DNA of 64,000 nucleotides from Eubacterium sp. (GCA_017463985.1 JAFUEH010000003.1:1-64000), one strand, 5' to 3'. Shown: positions 1-9,439, counted from the stretch's first letter. Numbers and translations: made by a program. Notes: generated by a model from the letters alone, not told the origin.

Positions 1-97
1 AGCTGGCAATATGGAAATCAAAAGATAACCATACCGCCAACTTGTATGCTCTATTTTTCTACTTTTACCAATTTTTCAACTATTCTTCTGAAAAACG

Positions 98-129
98 CCC
101 CTTAAGTATTTAATCCTTAAGGGGTATTT
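98..129 (+). terminator. Intrinsic terminator of an upstream gene
   Basis: A 9-bp perfect stem (98-106 with 116-124) has a 9-nt loop and is followed by TATTT. It probably ends a plus-strand transcript that starts left of the window. I see no convincing coding region in bases 1-97. Confidence 0.55.
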
Positions 130-138
130 CGACAGACT

Positions 139-166
139 GAGCCTGTCAGGAAATCCTGACAGGCTC
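139..166 (-). terminator. Hairpin after the phosphoesterase gene
   Basis: A 13-bp perfect inverted repeat (139-151 with 154-166) leaves only 2 bases between its arms. It lies just downstream of the minus-strand phosphoesterase stop and so may end that transcript. The U-tract that should follow is poor, so its strength is uncertain. Confidence 0.45.
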
Positions 167-186
167 ACGATAATTATTGATTGCTG

Positions 187-1494
187 TTATTGATTATTTT
201 CCATCTGGAAGTCAAATACCGCGCCGGCGCCCTCAACGTCATCGGACATACCGTGATCGAGGATCACCTCCTCCTTGTCGTTCACGGACTGATACTTATC
301 CTGATAATAGTTTTCGTGGTGGCAATCAAAGCTGCCGTCCGGCGTCACGGTAATCAGTGTGCAGCCGCGCTGCAGGCCGTATTTATAAATTTCCGGATAG
401 GCAAGATAGTCGATCGAGAAGCCGTAGGTCAGCCGAACGTCCTTGTATTCCAGCGAAATATTATTCAGATGGTCATGACCGAAGAAAGCGCCTTGCGTTG
501 AGCCCGTCTCACGGAACGCGTCAAACAGACCGTAGTTATATACACCGGAGCAGATCACCATGTCGCTCTCACCCAGCGCACCTTCATAGTACTGCACGTT
601 TTCCGTATCCTCAAACTGATTGTCGCGGTATTCCTGACTCGCTTCCTTCATTTCCGGCAGCGGAATATGGAAAAACGCCAGTGATTTCGGGGTAACGCCG
701 CCATTGTCCGCCGTCAGCTGCGCGACGGTATCGCGGTACCACTGCACCTGGTTTTCATGCACCGAGTCATACTTCCAGAGGAGACCGAAAACGTCGCCGT
801 CAACATAGGAGTGAGAATCCAGCATAAACAGGCTCTGAATGATGCTGCCGGTGGTCTTATCCTTAATATTGATCACATAGTTGCCTTCGCCGTCAATATC
901 GTCCGGCCCGGCCTGGAAAAGGCAATGCGGATATTTTTCCTTATCGCCGTAAACCGTCTTTGAAATATCCTTACGGGAATGATAGGCATAGAGCTCGGTA
1001 TCATGGTTGCCGTATACGTTACACCAGTACACGCCGAGCTTTTCCATCAGTTGCGCAAAGGTCACCGCGCCGGACTTATTGTTCAGCGTGCCTGCTTGGT
1101 GCGGCACAGGATACGCCACGTCGCCGGTCACGATCACGAGGTCCGGCTTTTCAGCCGTCACCATTGCCGCCACCGCATTGATCGCCATATTATCCTTCTG
1201 CGTGCTGAGGCAGCCGCCGCCAAGGTGTACGTCCGTCAGCTGCATAATCTTGAATTCTCTGTCGGTGTAGAAGGTATAAATACCGTCCTCCTCCGTCGGC
1301 ACCAGCTGTTCCTCAAAGCTGATGGGTTGCACTGCCTCGCGGATAAAGGTACGGTTAGAGGAGTAGGAAACCACGTTCACCACCGCCACGATCGCCGCCA
1401 GCAGCGCGATCACCAGTACAATAATTAATAAGACCTTACCGGCCTTTTTAGCCTTCTGCTTCGGTGTTTTTTTCACTTTCTCTTTCTTTGGCAT
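187..1494 (-). CDS. Membrane-anchored calcineurin-like metallophosphoesterase
   Basis: This 435-residue protein has a Lys-rich cytoplasmic N-terminus (residues 1-20), one membrane segment (about 21-43) and an extracytoplasmic metallophosphoesterase domain. The binuclear-metal motifs are in order: D88/H90 in LTDVH, VTGD near 122-125, GNHD at 162-165, a HIP motif in the middle of the domain and GHDH near the C-terminal third. The fold hydrolyses phosphomono- or diesters; the substrate cannot be read from the sequence. It starts at the ATG preceded by AGGAGAG and lies 16 bp after the CDF gene on the same strand, so the two are probably co-transcribed. Confidence 0.88.
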   Translation of the reverse strand: MPKKEKVKKTPKQKAKKAGKVLLIIVLVIALLAAIVAVVNVVSYSSNRTFIREAVQPISFEEQLVPTEEDGIYTFYTDREFKIMQLTDVHLGGGCLSTQKDNMAINAVAAMVTAEKPDLVIVTGDVAYPVPHQAGTLNNKSGAVTFAQLMEKLGVYWCNVYGNHDTELYAYHSRKDISKTVYGDKEKYPHCLFQAGPDDIDGEGNYVINIKDKTTGSIIQSLFMLDSHSYVDGDVFGLLWKYDSVHENQVQWYRDTVAQLTADNGGVTPKSLAFFHIPLPEMKEASQEYRDNQFEDTENVQYYEGALGESDMVICSGVYNYGLFDAFRETGSTQGAFFGHDHLNNISLEYKDVRLTYGFSIDYLAYPEIYKYGLQRGCTLITVTPDGSFDCHHENYYQDKYQSVNDKEEVILDHGMSDDVEGAGAVFDFQMENNQ

Positions 1495-1510
1495 AATCCT
1501 CTCTCCTATT

Positions 1511-2113
1511 TTAGTTATTAATCAGGTATTTGCTTTCGTGCACCAAATTTTTAATAGCCGATACAGTGATGATACCGCCGGCAATGATCGCAAAGGTGCC
1601 GTCCACGGCAAAGCGGACTAAATCATTCAGCACCAGACTCATCAGCGCCGCCGCCGTTACAAAGCAGTCGAGATAGCAGTCCAGCTCCAGCGCCCTCAAA
1701 ACAGAGGAATCCTCTTTTTGGCGGAATGCGCGGAACATCCATCCCATCAGCAGCTTCACGGCGATCGTCACCGCCAGCAGCACTGCATATTTTACAAGAT
1801 ACGATACCGGCGTCGGATACATCAGCCGCTCCGTACCGTGATAGATAAAAAAGAATCCCGTCACCGCTATCAACAGACTGATGATAAAGGTACACAGGCT
1901 CTGTGCCCGCAACGACTGCTTTTCGCCAAGCCGCCGCATCAGCCAAAAGCCACTCAGCGCCACCACACAGGCCAAGCTGTCGCCCAGGTTATTCACCGCG
2001 TCGCAGTATATCGCCAGCGAATTCGCGCTGATACCGATATACAGCTTCAGCAAAAACAGCAAAAAGTTCAGCACCAAGCCCAGCGCACCGGCCTTTATTG
2101 CCACATTTTTCAC
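1511..2113 (-). CDS. Short cation diffusion facilitator (CDF) transporter
   Basis: The protein has 200 residues with about six membrane segments. The paired metal-site motifs of CDF exporters are visible: CDAVNNLGD in the second helix and LDCYLDC in the fifth. CDF proteins export Zn2+, Mn2+, Fe2+ or Co2+ in exchange for protons. The usual cytoplasmic C-terminal domain of about 80-100 residues is missing; the protein ends soon after the sixth helix. It is first in a two-gene unit with the phosphoesterase and has its own promoter at 2153-2181. The metal is not predictable from this sequence. Confidence 0.8.
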   Translation of the reverse strand: MKNVAIKAGALGLVLNFLLFLLKLYIGISANSLAIYCDAVNNLGDSLACVVALSGFWLMRRLGEKQSLRAQSLCTFIISLLIAVTGFFFIYHGTERLMYPTPVSYLVKYAVLLAVTIAVKLLMGWMFRAFRQKEDSSVLRALELDCYLDCFVTAAALMSLVLNDLVRFAVDGTFAIIAGGIITVSAIKNLVHESKYLINN

Positions 2114-2152
2114 AGCTTCACCTTATCTCTCTTCTTATCTGTATCAGCTCAA

Positions 2153-2181
2153 ATTATAGCACAATATGATTCATTTGTAAA
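2153..2181 (-). promoter_or_regulatory. Sigma-A promoter of the CDF gene
   Basis: On the minus strand TTTACA (2181-2176) is separated by 17 bp from TATAAT (2158-2153), and a TG lies just before the -10 box (extended -10). Confidence 0.7.
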
Positions 2182-2273
2182 TCATCTGTTTGGACGAATT
2201 TGTCCGGTCAAAATAAATAGACAACTTATACCGTTCCCAGCGTATATTATCGTCTCTACGCATCGCTTTTTAT

Positions 2274-2303
2274 TGACATTGCCCGACCGTCTCCCTTATT
2301 ATA
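2274..2303 (+). promoter_or_regulatory. Possible promoter of the CotH gene
   Basis: TTGACA (2274-2279) is followed after 18 bp by TATTAT (2298-2303). The spacing is slightly long. It would leave a leader of roughly 220 nt before the CotH start. Confidence 0.45.
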
Positions 2304-2533
2304 AGGGTGTACAGTGAAGCTTGTCGGCGCTCAGCGGCAGCTGTCGCCGAAATTTTAATAGACACAAGCAGAAATATTTGGTCATTACGCCGTCCTTGTA
2401 TAGCGGCGACCGATCGCCTACGTTGCGTCTGTCCGACAAAGCCGCTGTCATTCCACAAAACGGTACTACGCTACCGTCAGCACGTCCCAGCATAGTAAAA
2501 GACTCACACATCAATTGAAACAAGGTGACCGTT
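2304..2533 (+). other. Long untranslated leader before the CotH gene
   Basis: This is about 230 bases without a credible gene. Short open frames occur on both strands but have no ribosome-binding site. The stretch contains several GC-rich self-complementary pieces (for example around 2320-2355), but I recognise no known riboswitch class. Confidence 0.3.
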
Positions 2534-5500
2534 ATGAAAAAGAAAGCAAAAGCCTTACTGTCGTTGTTACTGTCAGTCATCATGCTGCTGACAGCTGTCG
2601 CCGTACCCTTCGGCGTTTTTGCCGTTTCCACTCCGGAAACACTGGACGGCACAGCCTATAAAATCCCGAATATTTGGGCTGATCCGGAAAACGTTCTGTC
2701 CGAGGCGGATGTCGCTGCCTTCACCGGCGGCGATATGACGGCGCTTGCCGGAGGGGTCGGTTTCCACAGAATTCAGAATTCCGGTAACTATTACCTGTTT
2801 CTGTCCTCCAACGCCGACTGTTTTCACCTGAAATTCTGGTTCACCGCTACACAGGACGTTACGCTGAACGGGACAGCACTCCAAAGCGGCGAGCCGAGCG
2901 ACGCGTTATCCGCCCTGGATGCCGGCGGCACCTCGCTGCAGTGTACGCTGACGGTCGGTTCCACCTCCTATAATGTAACCGCCATGAAATCGGGCGACGT
3001 CGGCGCGGTATATATCGACACGCAATCCGGCTCAATCGCCTCTATTAATAAAAGCCAAAGTAATGTAGAAAGCGGCACGATCCTGGTGACAGAGCCGGAC
3101 GGCACCGTTGATTATGACGGTGTGCTGTCGTCGATGCACGGCAGAGGCAACGCCTCATGGGATTATAATAATAAAAAGCCCTACAGTATCAAGCTGGAGC
3201 AGTCCGCCGCCCTGCTGGGCATGACAAAGTCGAAAAAGTGGGCGCTTTCCGCCAATCCGAGCGAGCTGGACCCCTCGATGCTGCGCAATCAGATGACTTA
3301 TGATTTTGCCGACTATATCGGCATTCGGTACCAGGTGCATTGCAAGCCGGTCGATCTCTATGTGAACCAACAGTATTTCGGCACCTATCAGCTGACCGAA
3401 AAGCCGCAGATCAAATCCTCGCGGATCGACGTCACCGACGCTTATGAAAACCTGCAGATAGCCAACCCGAGCATCGATGTGGACAATGCCGCGGCGAATT
3501 CCGTATCGCAAAGCAACAGCGCCACGATCGGGCAAAAGGAGTATTCTGCCTCACTCACCGATCCGGACGATGTCACCGGCGGTTATCTCTACGAGCTGGA
3601 GATTTCACGCCGTTGGGTAGAAGAAGCGGCGGGCTTTTGCGCCTATAATAAACAGGGCTGGACCGTCAAGAGCTGTGACAGAATATCCAAGGGTATGTGT
3701 GATTACAGCTATGATCTGCTGTATGCGCTGGGCAGCGCCGCCTACAACAACGGCGTCGTACCGAGCACTGCCATTTCGCAAAAATACGGTTCCGGTTTTT
3801 TCTCCACCACCGTCAACAATCCGGCGCCGGCGGAACGGTACCGCGGTATGCATTGGAGCGACCTGCTCGATAAGGAAAGCGCTGTCTTATATTACTGGAC
3901 GCAGGAATACTTTATGAATCTTGACGCCTCCACTACGTCCACCTATTTCTACAAAGACAGCGACGCGGTAGACAGCAAGCTCTACGCCGGTCCTGTATGG
4001 GATATGGACAACGCTTGGTGTTACAATAAATCAGGCTCACGCTGGGGACACAGCTATACAAACGCCGAAGACTGGTATGCCAAAAACTGTGCCATTTACC
4101 GCTGGAACCAAAACGACGCGCTGACGACCTATACCGCCGGCTCTCGCGTACCGCGCACCTTCTACGGCGCGCTGTGCTATAACTGCAGCGATTTCTGGTC
4201 ACTGGCCGAAAACTACTGGTACAGCCGTATTGAACCGGCAACACAGATCCTGCTCGGCAACGCAGAGGATCCCACCGGCAAGCTGCACTCGGTCGCTTGG
4301 TATACCGCCGCGATCGAAAAATCTGCCATCATGAATAATGTGCGCCACGGTAACAGCACTTACAGCGCCAGCTCCGTCACTGCGTCCATGACGGCGTGGC
4401 TTGTCAAGCGCAACAACTGGCTCAACGGGCAGATCAGTAAAATTGATATTTCCAAGGCGGTCTGCGACGCCGTTCCGGTACAGACCTTTGACGGTACCGA
4501 AAAGACGCCTGCCGTCACGCCGACCTATCAAGGCACGGCGTTGGAGGAAGGCTTAGATTACACCCTGCATTATGAGGATAATATTTTTACCGGCAACGCG
4601 ACGGTCACGGTGTCCGGCAACGGTCATTTCACCGGCAGCACCACCACCCGTTTCAGAATTCAGCAAGGCGCTGTGCCGACAGCAACCCTTCCCGATGCTG
4701 CTTATGCCGGCGATACGCTGGAAGCGGCGCTTGCCCCGGCACTGTCCGATTATGTATCTTACCAGTGGCTGGTAAACGGCGCGCCGATCGCCGGTGAAAC
4801 CGGCAGCACCTACACGGTGCGTGCGGAAGATGTCGGCCAAGCGGTAACGCTCGCTGTGACCGGCGACGGGATTCAGCTGGAAAGCAATACGATTACCGGC
4901 AACGCCTGCACCATATTAGAGGGACTTCGTCCCACCGGCTATACCGTGACGATCGCCTCCTGGCACTATGACTACACCGCCGGTTCGCTCACGCTGGATA
5001 CGCAGAACGACAGCGGCATTTATCGCTACAGCGCAACAGACGGCGAAGAATCCGACAGCGCCGTGCTATACGCCAGTATTGATACCGTCAACCCGGCTAA
5101 GATCAAGTGGAGTGACGTAGGCGACGAATTCACGCAGCCTACCGGCACCTTGAAAAAGGATCGTGTTCCTGTGATAGAACCAAGCGCTAAAAACGGTATC
5201 GCGTGGGCAGCGTATCCGTATTTTGAAACCGCTTTCACGACCAAGGGTTATGAAAACATTACGTTCTCCGCCCGTCTCGGCGGTACCAAGAAGAGCCCCT
5301 CCTCCTGGAAGCTGCAGTATTCGCTTAACGGCACAGACTATATCGATATCGACGGCGCCGACTATGTCATCGCTACCAACAAAGCGATGGTCGACGCCTT
5401 CGACAGTATTGCCCTTCCGGCCGCTTGCGACAACCAAAGCGCTGTCTATCTCCGCATCGTTTCCAATGCTGACACGATCATATCGCCGCCAACGACAAAG

Positions 5501-7657
5501 TATCTCACCGAGGCCAACCAATACAGCGGCGCTACTGCCGTCAACAATATCGAGGTAAAGGGCGCGCTGCTTTCTGCTATCACCGAACTGACGGCTCCTG
5601 AGGTCACTACAGACAGCGGTGACACCGCCATTTACTGTACAGACACGGTCACTGTCAAGGACACGAACGGCGGCGCCGCGGTTTATTACAGTGTTAACGG
5701 CAGCGCACCGCAGGCAGCGGCCGGTGCCTTCCGCGTATTTGACGATAACGCCAAGCGCGGCGACACAGCAACGGTGACGGCGTACGCCGGCTTTGAGAAC
5801 ATCACCTCGCCCACAACGACCTATACCGTTACCTGCAAAGGTGCCGACCTGGCTGATTTTCGTTACCGTAACTATCCCGACGGCGAAACAGCCGGTGCTG
5901 TGCGCTCCACCGGCGGCGTTTACGGTACCAGTGCGCGCATGACAGCCGACGCAGACGGCACCTCTCAATATCCCCCGCTTTGGAACGACAGTAATCAGGC
6001 TTTTGCCCTGTCGCCCGACGATGGGCTGAAATGGACTGCCACCTCCGGCTTCACTTTCACCCTGTCAACAGCCGGCTATGAGAACATCTGCTTAAGCTGT
6101 CAGGCCTATACCACAGCTTCGGGCCCGCGTTCCGCCACCCTGCAGTACAGTCTGGACGGTGAAAGCTGGACAGACATCACTGCATACCGGAATGTTTTAC
6201 TGCCGACGTCACTCTCTGATTACCTGATCGAAGCCGCTTTGCCGGCCGCTTGCAATAATCAAGCAACCGTTTATGTGCGGACCGTCACCGCTGAAAACAA
6301 AACGAACGGCGGCGCTGTTCTGCACAATAACCTATCTAAAGGCAATCTTTACATCAACGATGTCGTTTTCAGCGGCGAAAGGAACGGCGCGCTCCGTATG
6401 CCATACACAGAGAAAGCCACTGATTATTTCGGCAACGGCACGATCACCTATACCAGTCCTGACAGCGCAGCTATGAAATTCCGCGTCAACAGTCCTAACG
6501 GCACCGTGCTTGCCTCCGGCAATTACACGGCCGGTATCACGCTCACCGACTATGCTGACTTTAATGCCGCCGTGGCAGGCCCTTACCGCGTCTCTGTCTG
6601 GTGCAGCGACGGAGAGGATCAGTCGCTGGTGAACACACACGACTATTATTACAAAGGACAGACTATCGCCGCTTTCAAATACAACAACAGTGACAGGCCG
6701 TTCAGCGCCTACCTCGACGAAGCCGGCACTGCCGCCTATAACACAGCCGGCGGCGACCTGACCTCGCTTGAAAACCGCAGCAAGCTGTCCATGTTCCCGA
6801 ACGGGTACAGCGCCACCGCGCTGAGCTACACCGACATCTACGGCGTCAAGGCTGCTTGGCAGAGCGACAATCGCTTTGCCGCAACAAAAAAGCTCGATAA
6901 TCCGAACGGTAACGGCTATTGGCTGATCGAAACCTCTACCGCCGGTTACCGCGATCTGACGCTGAGTCTGGAACAGCTTTCCTCTAATAAAGGGCCGCGT
7001 GATTGGGGCGTCGCCTATTCCACGAACGGGCTGACCTATACTTATGTATCCCTCTCCAATGCCCGCGCCATCAGCAACGACGCCTACGGCAAAACGGCAG
7101 CAACCTACCGTAACTTACCGCTGCCGGCCGCGTGCAACGACCAAAGCAAGCTATATATTAAAGTATTCATCAACGGCGGCGAAAGCGTTGACGGCACGGA
7201 GCTGGACGACGCCACCGTCACAAAGGGCAACACCGGCATCCGCGATATTGAACTGAACGGCATTCCGCTCACCAATGCTTTTGACCTGACGGTTACGACG
7301 GTGCTGATGGAATCGCCTGACGGTGATCACGGCGGCTTTACGGTCACTGTGCCGGTCACAGTTAACGGTCAACGCGTCGACAGCGACGGCACAGAGGCGG
7401 TGACGGTGAACGCCGGCGACACTGTGACAATTGTCGCCAATGCTGGGCAAACCTTTGAAACAACGCTGACGGTGACCGCGAACGCCAAGCAACCGCATAT
7501 CACGCTACCGGTGGTAACGCTCGATCTGAACGGCGACGGTATCATCAACGCCAAGGACTACGCGCTGATCCTAAAGCAGAAATCACCGGAACAGCAAACA
7601 AAATATGCCGCTGTCTTTGAAAGCTTTATTAACATAACCGAACAGGATATACAATAA
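2534..7657 (+). CDS. Secreted CotH-family protein kinase with Ig-like modules and a C-terminal dockerin
   Basis: About 1707 residues. The ATG at 2534 is preferred because the in-frame GTG at 2525 lies inside the ribosome-binding site (AAGGTG). A signal peptide covers about residues 1-31. A CotH domain follows (about 160-480) with GRGNASWDY, KKPYSIKL, a LTEKP segment and the metal-binding GPVWDMDNAW; CotH proteins are atypical secreted kinases. After it come an Ig-like module (DYTLHYEDN), another beta-sandwich, and three diverged copies of a module of about 200 residues, each containing a LPAAC(D/N)(N/D)Q motif. The end carries a dockerin Ca2+ loop (LDLNGDGIINAKDYALILK); the second dockerin half is degenerate. 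The dockerin implies docking to a cohesin scaffold encoded elsewhere. Confidence 0.85.
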   Translation: MKKKAKALLSLLLSVIMLLTAVAVPFGVFAVSTPETLDGTAYKIPNIWADPENVLSEADVAAFTGGDMTALAGGVGFHRIQNSGNYYLFLSSNADCFHLKFWFTATQDVTLNGTALQSGEPSDALSALDAGGTSLQCTLTVGSTSYNVTAMKSGDVGAVYIDTQSGSIASINKSQSNVESGTILVTEPDGTVDYDGVLSSMHGRGNASWDYNNKKPYSIKLEQSAALLGMTKSKKWALSANPSELDPSMLRNQMTYDFADYIGIRYQVHCKPVDLYVNQQYFGTYQLTEKPQIKSSRIDVTDAYENLQIANPSIDVDNAAANSVSQSNSATIGQKEYSASLTDPDDVTGGYLYELEISRRWVEEAAGFCAYNKQGWTVKSCDRISKGMCDYSYDLLYALGSAAYNNGVVPSTAISQKYGSGFFSTTVNNPAPAERYRGMHWSDLLDKESAVLYYWTQEYFMNLDASTTSTYFYKDSDAVDSKLYAGPVWDMDNAWCYNKSGSRWGHSYTNAEDWYAKNCAIYRWNQNDALTTYTAGSRVPRTFYGALCYNCSDFWSLAENYWYSRIEPATQILLGNAEDPTGKLHSVAWYTAAIEKSAIMNNVRHGNSTYSASSVTASMTAWLVKRNNWLNGQISKIDISKAVCDAVPVQTFDGTEKTPAVTPTYQGTALEEGLDYTLHYEDNIFTGNATVTVSGNGHFTGSTTTRFRIQQGAVPTATLPDAAYAGDTLEAALAPALSDYVSYQWLVNGAPIAGETGSTYTVRAEDVGQAVTLAVTGDGIQLESNTITGNACTILEGLRPTGYTVTIASWHYDYTAGSLTLDTQNDSGIYRYSATDGEESDSAVLYASIDTVNPAKIKWSDVGDEFTQPTGTLKKDRVPVIEPSAKNGIAWAAYPYFETAFTTKGYENITFSARLGGTKKSPSSWKLQYSLNGTDYIDIDGADYVIATNKAMVDAFDSIALPAACDNQSAVYLRIVSNADTIISPPTTKYLTEANQYSGATAVNNIEVKGALLSAITELTAPEVTTDSGDTAIYCTDTVTVKDTNGGAAVYYSVNGSAPQAAAGAFRVFDDNAKRGDTATVTAYAGFENITSPTTTYTVTCKGADLADFRYRNYPDGETAGAVRSTGGVYGTSARMTADADGTSQYPPLWNDSNQAFALSPDDGLKWTATSGFTFTLSTAGYENICLSCQAYTTASGPRSATLQYSLDGESWTDITAYRNVLLPTSLSDYLIEAALPAACNNQATVYVRTVTAENKTNGGAVLHNNLSKGNLYINDVVFSGERNGALRMPYTEKATDYFGNGTITYTSPDSAAMKFRVNSPNGTVLASGNYTAGITLTDYADFNAAVAGPYRVSVWCSDGEDQSLVNTHDYYYKGQTIAAFKYNNSDRPFSAYLDEAGTAAYNTAGGDLTSLENRSKLSMFPNGYSATALSYTDIYGVKAAWQSDNRFAATKKLDNPNGNGYWLIETSTAGYRDLTLSLEQLSSNKGPRDWGVAYSTNGLTYTYVSLSNARAISNDAYGKTAATYRNLPLPAACNDQSKLYIKVFINGGESVDGTELDDATVTKGNTGIRDIELNGIPLTNAFDLTVTTVLMESPDGDHGGFTVTVPVTVNGQRVDSDGTEAVTVNAGDTVTIVANAGQTFETTLTVTANAKQPHITLPVVTLDLNGDGIINAKDYALILKQKSPEQQTKYAAVFESFINITEQDIQ

Positions 7658-7674
7658 AATACAACCGTCTAATG

Positions 7675-7707
7675 AGGCTGTCTCACGAGGAGTGAGACAG
7701 CCTTTAA
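7675..7707 (+). terminator. Intrinsic terminator of the CotH gene
   Basis: A perfect 12-bp stem (7675-7686 with 7692-7703) has a 5-nt loop and is followed by a short T tract. It lies 17 bp after the CotH stop. Confidence 0.8.
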
Positions 7708-7877
7708 AATACCGTGCGTTACTTAATAGACACAACAAAAAATATAGTTGATTAAACAATGCGAGCATTTTTCGCATTTTTAATTTTGTCACAGTTTGAC
7801 AACGATATTGCTCTCCTTTGATAGTGAACTGTTTGACAATATATTTTGAGAAAAAACAGAAAAATTCAAAAAATTGT

Positions 7878-7905
7878 GAACCTTTTCTTGGTTTCATGTA
7901 TCTAA
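7878..7905 (+). promoter_or_regulatory. Putative ECF-sigma-type promoter
   Basis: GAACC at 7878 is followed 16 bp after GAAC by GTATCTAA (7898-7905). This fits the GAAC-N16/17-cGTCt pattern of extracytoplasmic-function sigma factors rather than sigma-A. Downstream are a strong AAAGGAGG site and a very short open frame. No ECF sigma gene is present in the window. Confidence 0.45.
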
Positions 7906-7938
7906 TATATGGAAGGCGGAAAAAGGAGGACGTTTTTC

Positions 7939-8004
7939 TTGAAAGATAAATGGGTTAATCAAAGATTGCTTAATTTCGCGGACGCTTTATTTTGCAATAT
8001 ATAG
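7939..8004 (+). CDS. 21-codon ORF, leader peptide or gene remnant
   Basis: A TTG start lies 9 bases after AAAGGAGG (7922-7929) and opens a 21-residue frame that ends in TAG. The peptide resembles no family I know. The strong ribosome-binding site and the ECF-like promoter upstream argue that it is, or was, translated. It could be a leader peptide, a small functional peptide, or the first codons of a lost gene. It is too short to decide from sequence alone. Confidence 0.35.
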   Translation: MKDKWVNQRLLNFADALFCNI

Positions 8005-8030
8005 ATAACTTTTTAAAAGACAAGTTATCT
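8003..8030. repeat. Inverted repeat adjoining the -35 box
   Basis: A perfect 9-bp inverted repeat (AGATAACTT at 8003-8011, AAGTTATCT at 8022-8030) with a 10-bp spacer. Its last base is the first base of the -35 hexamer of the next promoter. The position suits an operator, or a weak terminator for the mini-ORF. Confidence 0.45.
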
Positions 8031-8058
8031 TGACATTATCTATTTTAAGCATTATAAT
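8030..8058 (+). promoter_or_regulatory. Perfect consensus sigma-A promoter of the transglutaminase/acyltransferase operon
   Basis: TTGACA (8030-8035), a 17-bp spacer and TATAAT (8053-8058) match the consensus exactly. The first gene starts at 8138, leaving a leader of about 73 nt. Confidence 0.85.
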
Positions 8059-8137
8059 AACAAACATATAAATATTAGCAAAATACCATTTGCTACAATA
8101 TTACCCCACAAAACAGTTCAATGAAAGGAAAACAATT

Positions 8138-9439
8138 ATGAAGAAACTGATTGTAACGATTGTATCTCTGACAATACTGCTGAGCGTCAGCTGCGGGCTA
8201 TCCATTACCGCACTGGCAGAGGAATGTGAGCATCCGACATGGCACCTTGTGAACGACAAGCCTGCCACCGTTACGGAAACAGGCTATACAGGCGACAAGG
8301 TCTGCGACGATTGCGGCGAGATCATTGAAACAGGTGAGGAGCTCCCAAAGCTGCCTGGCACCTGGGTAACAAAGAACAACAAAACCTATTATCTCAACGA
8401 AAAGGGCGAAGCGGTGAAGTACTGGCAGAATATTGAAGGCAACCGGTATTATTTCCGCGGCGACGGCTCGATGTTTACCGGCTGGTTGAAAGCACAGGCC
8501 AGCGGTAAATGGTATTATCTTAATACAGACGGCACCATGCAGAAGGGCTGGCTGAAGTACCGCAATAAATGGTATTATCTTAATAAAGACGGCACGATGC
8601 AGCTGTACTGGGCGAAAGTCAACGGCAAGTGGTATTACCTGAATTCCAAGGGCGAGATGATCACGGGCTGGTTGCGCATCAAAGGAAAATGGTATTACCT
8701 CAATGCCAGCGGCGCTATGGCGACCGGTTGGCGCTACATCAGCGGCAAATGGTATTATCTTGACCCAACGAACGGCGATATGAAAACCGGCTGGCTGAAG
8801 GACGGCGAAACGTGGTATTATCTTAATGCCTCCGGCGCAATGCTTGCCAATACAGTTGCCGGCGACAAGAAGAGCGGCTATTATTGGGTAACCAGAAACG
8901 GCAGCCTTGATTACTCGGTTCGTACTGCAAAAACTGTTAACGGCGTCGACTGGCTGGTGCTCAACGGAAAGGCAAAAATGGCTACTACCGAAAGCGACAA
9001 AACGCTTTTCAGGGCGTTTAAGACGCTTGAAAAATGTACCAACGACTCCATGACAGACGCAGAAAAGCTCGAGGCCGCATGGAAATATATCAAGACCTCC
9101 TACGTCGAACGCAGTCCGCGTGTTCCGCATTACAGAGGCTTGGACTGGCCTGTTGTTTACGCTAACGATATTTTTGTCAGAGGTTACGGCAACTGCATGA
9201 GCTTCGCCTCAGCGTACGCGTATATGGCAAAGGCGATCGGCTACGATAACTGCTACGCCTGCAACAGCGGCGGACATGCCTGGGCAGAAATTGAAGGTCT
9301 TATTTATGATCCGGAACAGAGCATGAACCACAATGACTACACTTACTACGGGATGAGCTACGATGCAAACATAAGAGTGAAATACAAGGAGGGGATTGCT
9401 GCCAACGAGCCCTTTATGCATGTTGAAATCCGTGAATAA
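8138..9439 (+). CDS. Secreted transglutaminase-like protein with cell-wall-binding repeats
   Basis: The protein has 433 residues; the start is the ATG after GAAAGGAAAA, and an earlier in-frame TTG at 8090 has no such site. A signal peptide covers residues 1-28. A short Cys-containing segment follows, then eight or nine repeats of about 20 residues built on GKWYYLN...G.M.TGW (about 75-275), the choline-binding/cell-wall-binding type. The C-terminal domain is transglutaminase-like with the triad C353 (GNCMSF), H380 (GGHAWAE) and D391 (YDPE). Such domains act as transglutaminases or as cysteine proteases on extracellular targets. It is the first gene of an operon with an MBOAT acyltransferase, which suggests a role in surface modification. 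Confidence 0.86.
   Translation: MKKLIVTIVSLTILLSVSCGLSITALAEECEHPTWHLVNDKPATVTETGYTGDKVCDDCGEIIETGEELPKLPGTWVTKNNKTYYLNEKGEAVKYWQNIEGNRYYFRGDGSMFTGWLKAQASGKWYYLNTDGTMQKGWLKYRNKWYYLNKDGTMQLYWAKVNGKWYYLNSKGEMITGWLRIKGKWYYLNASGAMATGWRYISGKWYYLDPTNGDMKTGWLKDGETWYYLNASGAMLANTVAGDKKSGYYWVTRNGSLDYSVRTAKTVNGVDWLVLNGKAKMATTESDKTLFRAFKTLEKCTNDSMTDAEKLEAAWKYIKTSYVERSPRVPHYRGLDWPVVYANDIFVRGYGNCMSFASAYAYMAKAIGYDNCYACNSGGHAWAEIEGLIYDPEQSMNHNDYTYYGMSYDANIRVKYKEGIAANEPFMHVEIRE

Noticed and set aside
2525..2533. GTG as the CotH start
   Set aside because: The GTG is part of the ribosome-binding site; the ATG at 2534 has better spacing. The same holds for GTGs at 41151 and 42616.
8360..8860. Tandem DNA repeats that could be taken for a CRISPR array
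   Set aside because: The repeats are coding, about 60 bp, diverged and without unique spacers; they encode wall-binding motifs. No CRISPR array or cas gene was seen.
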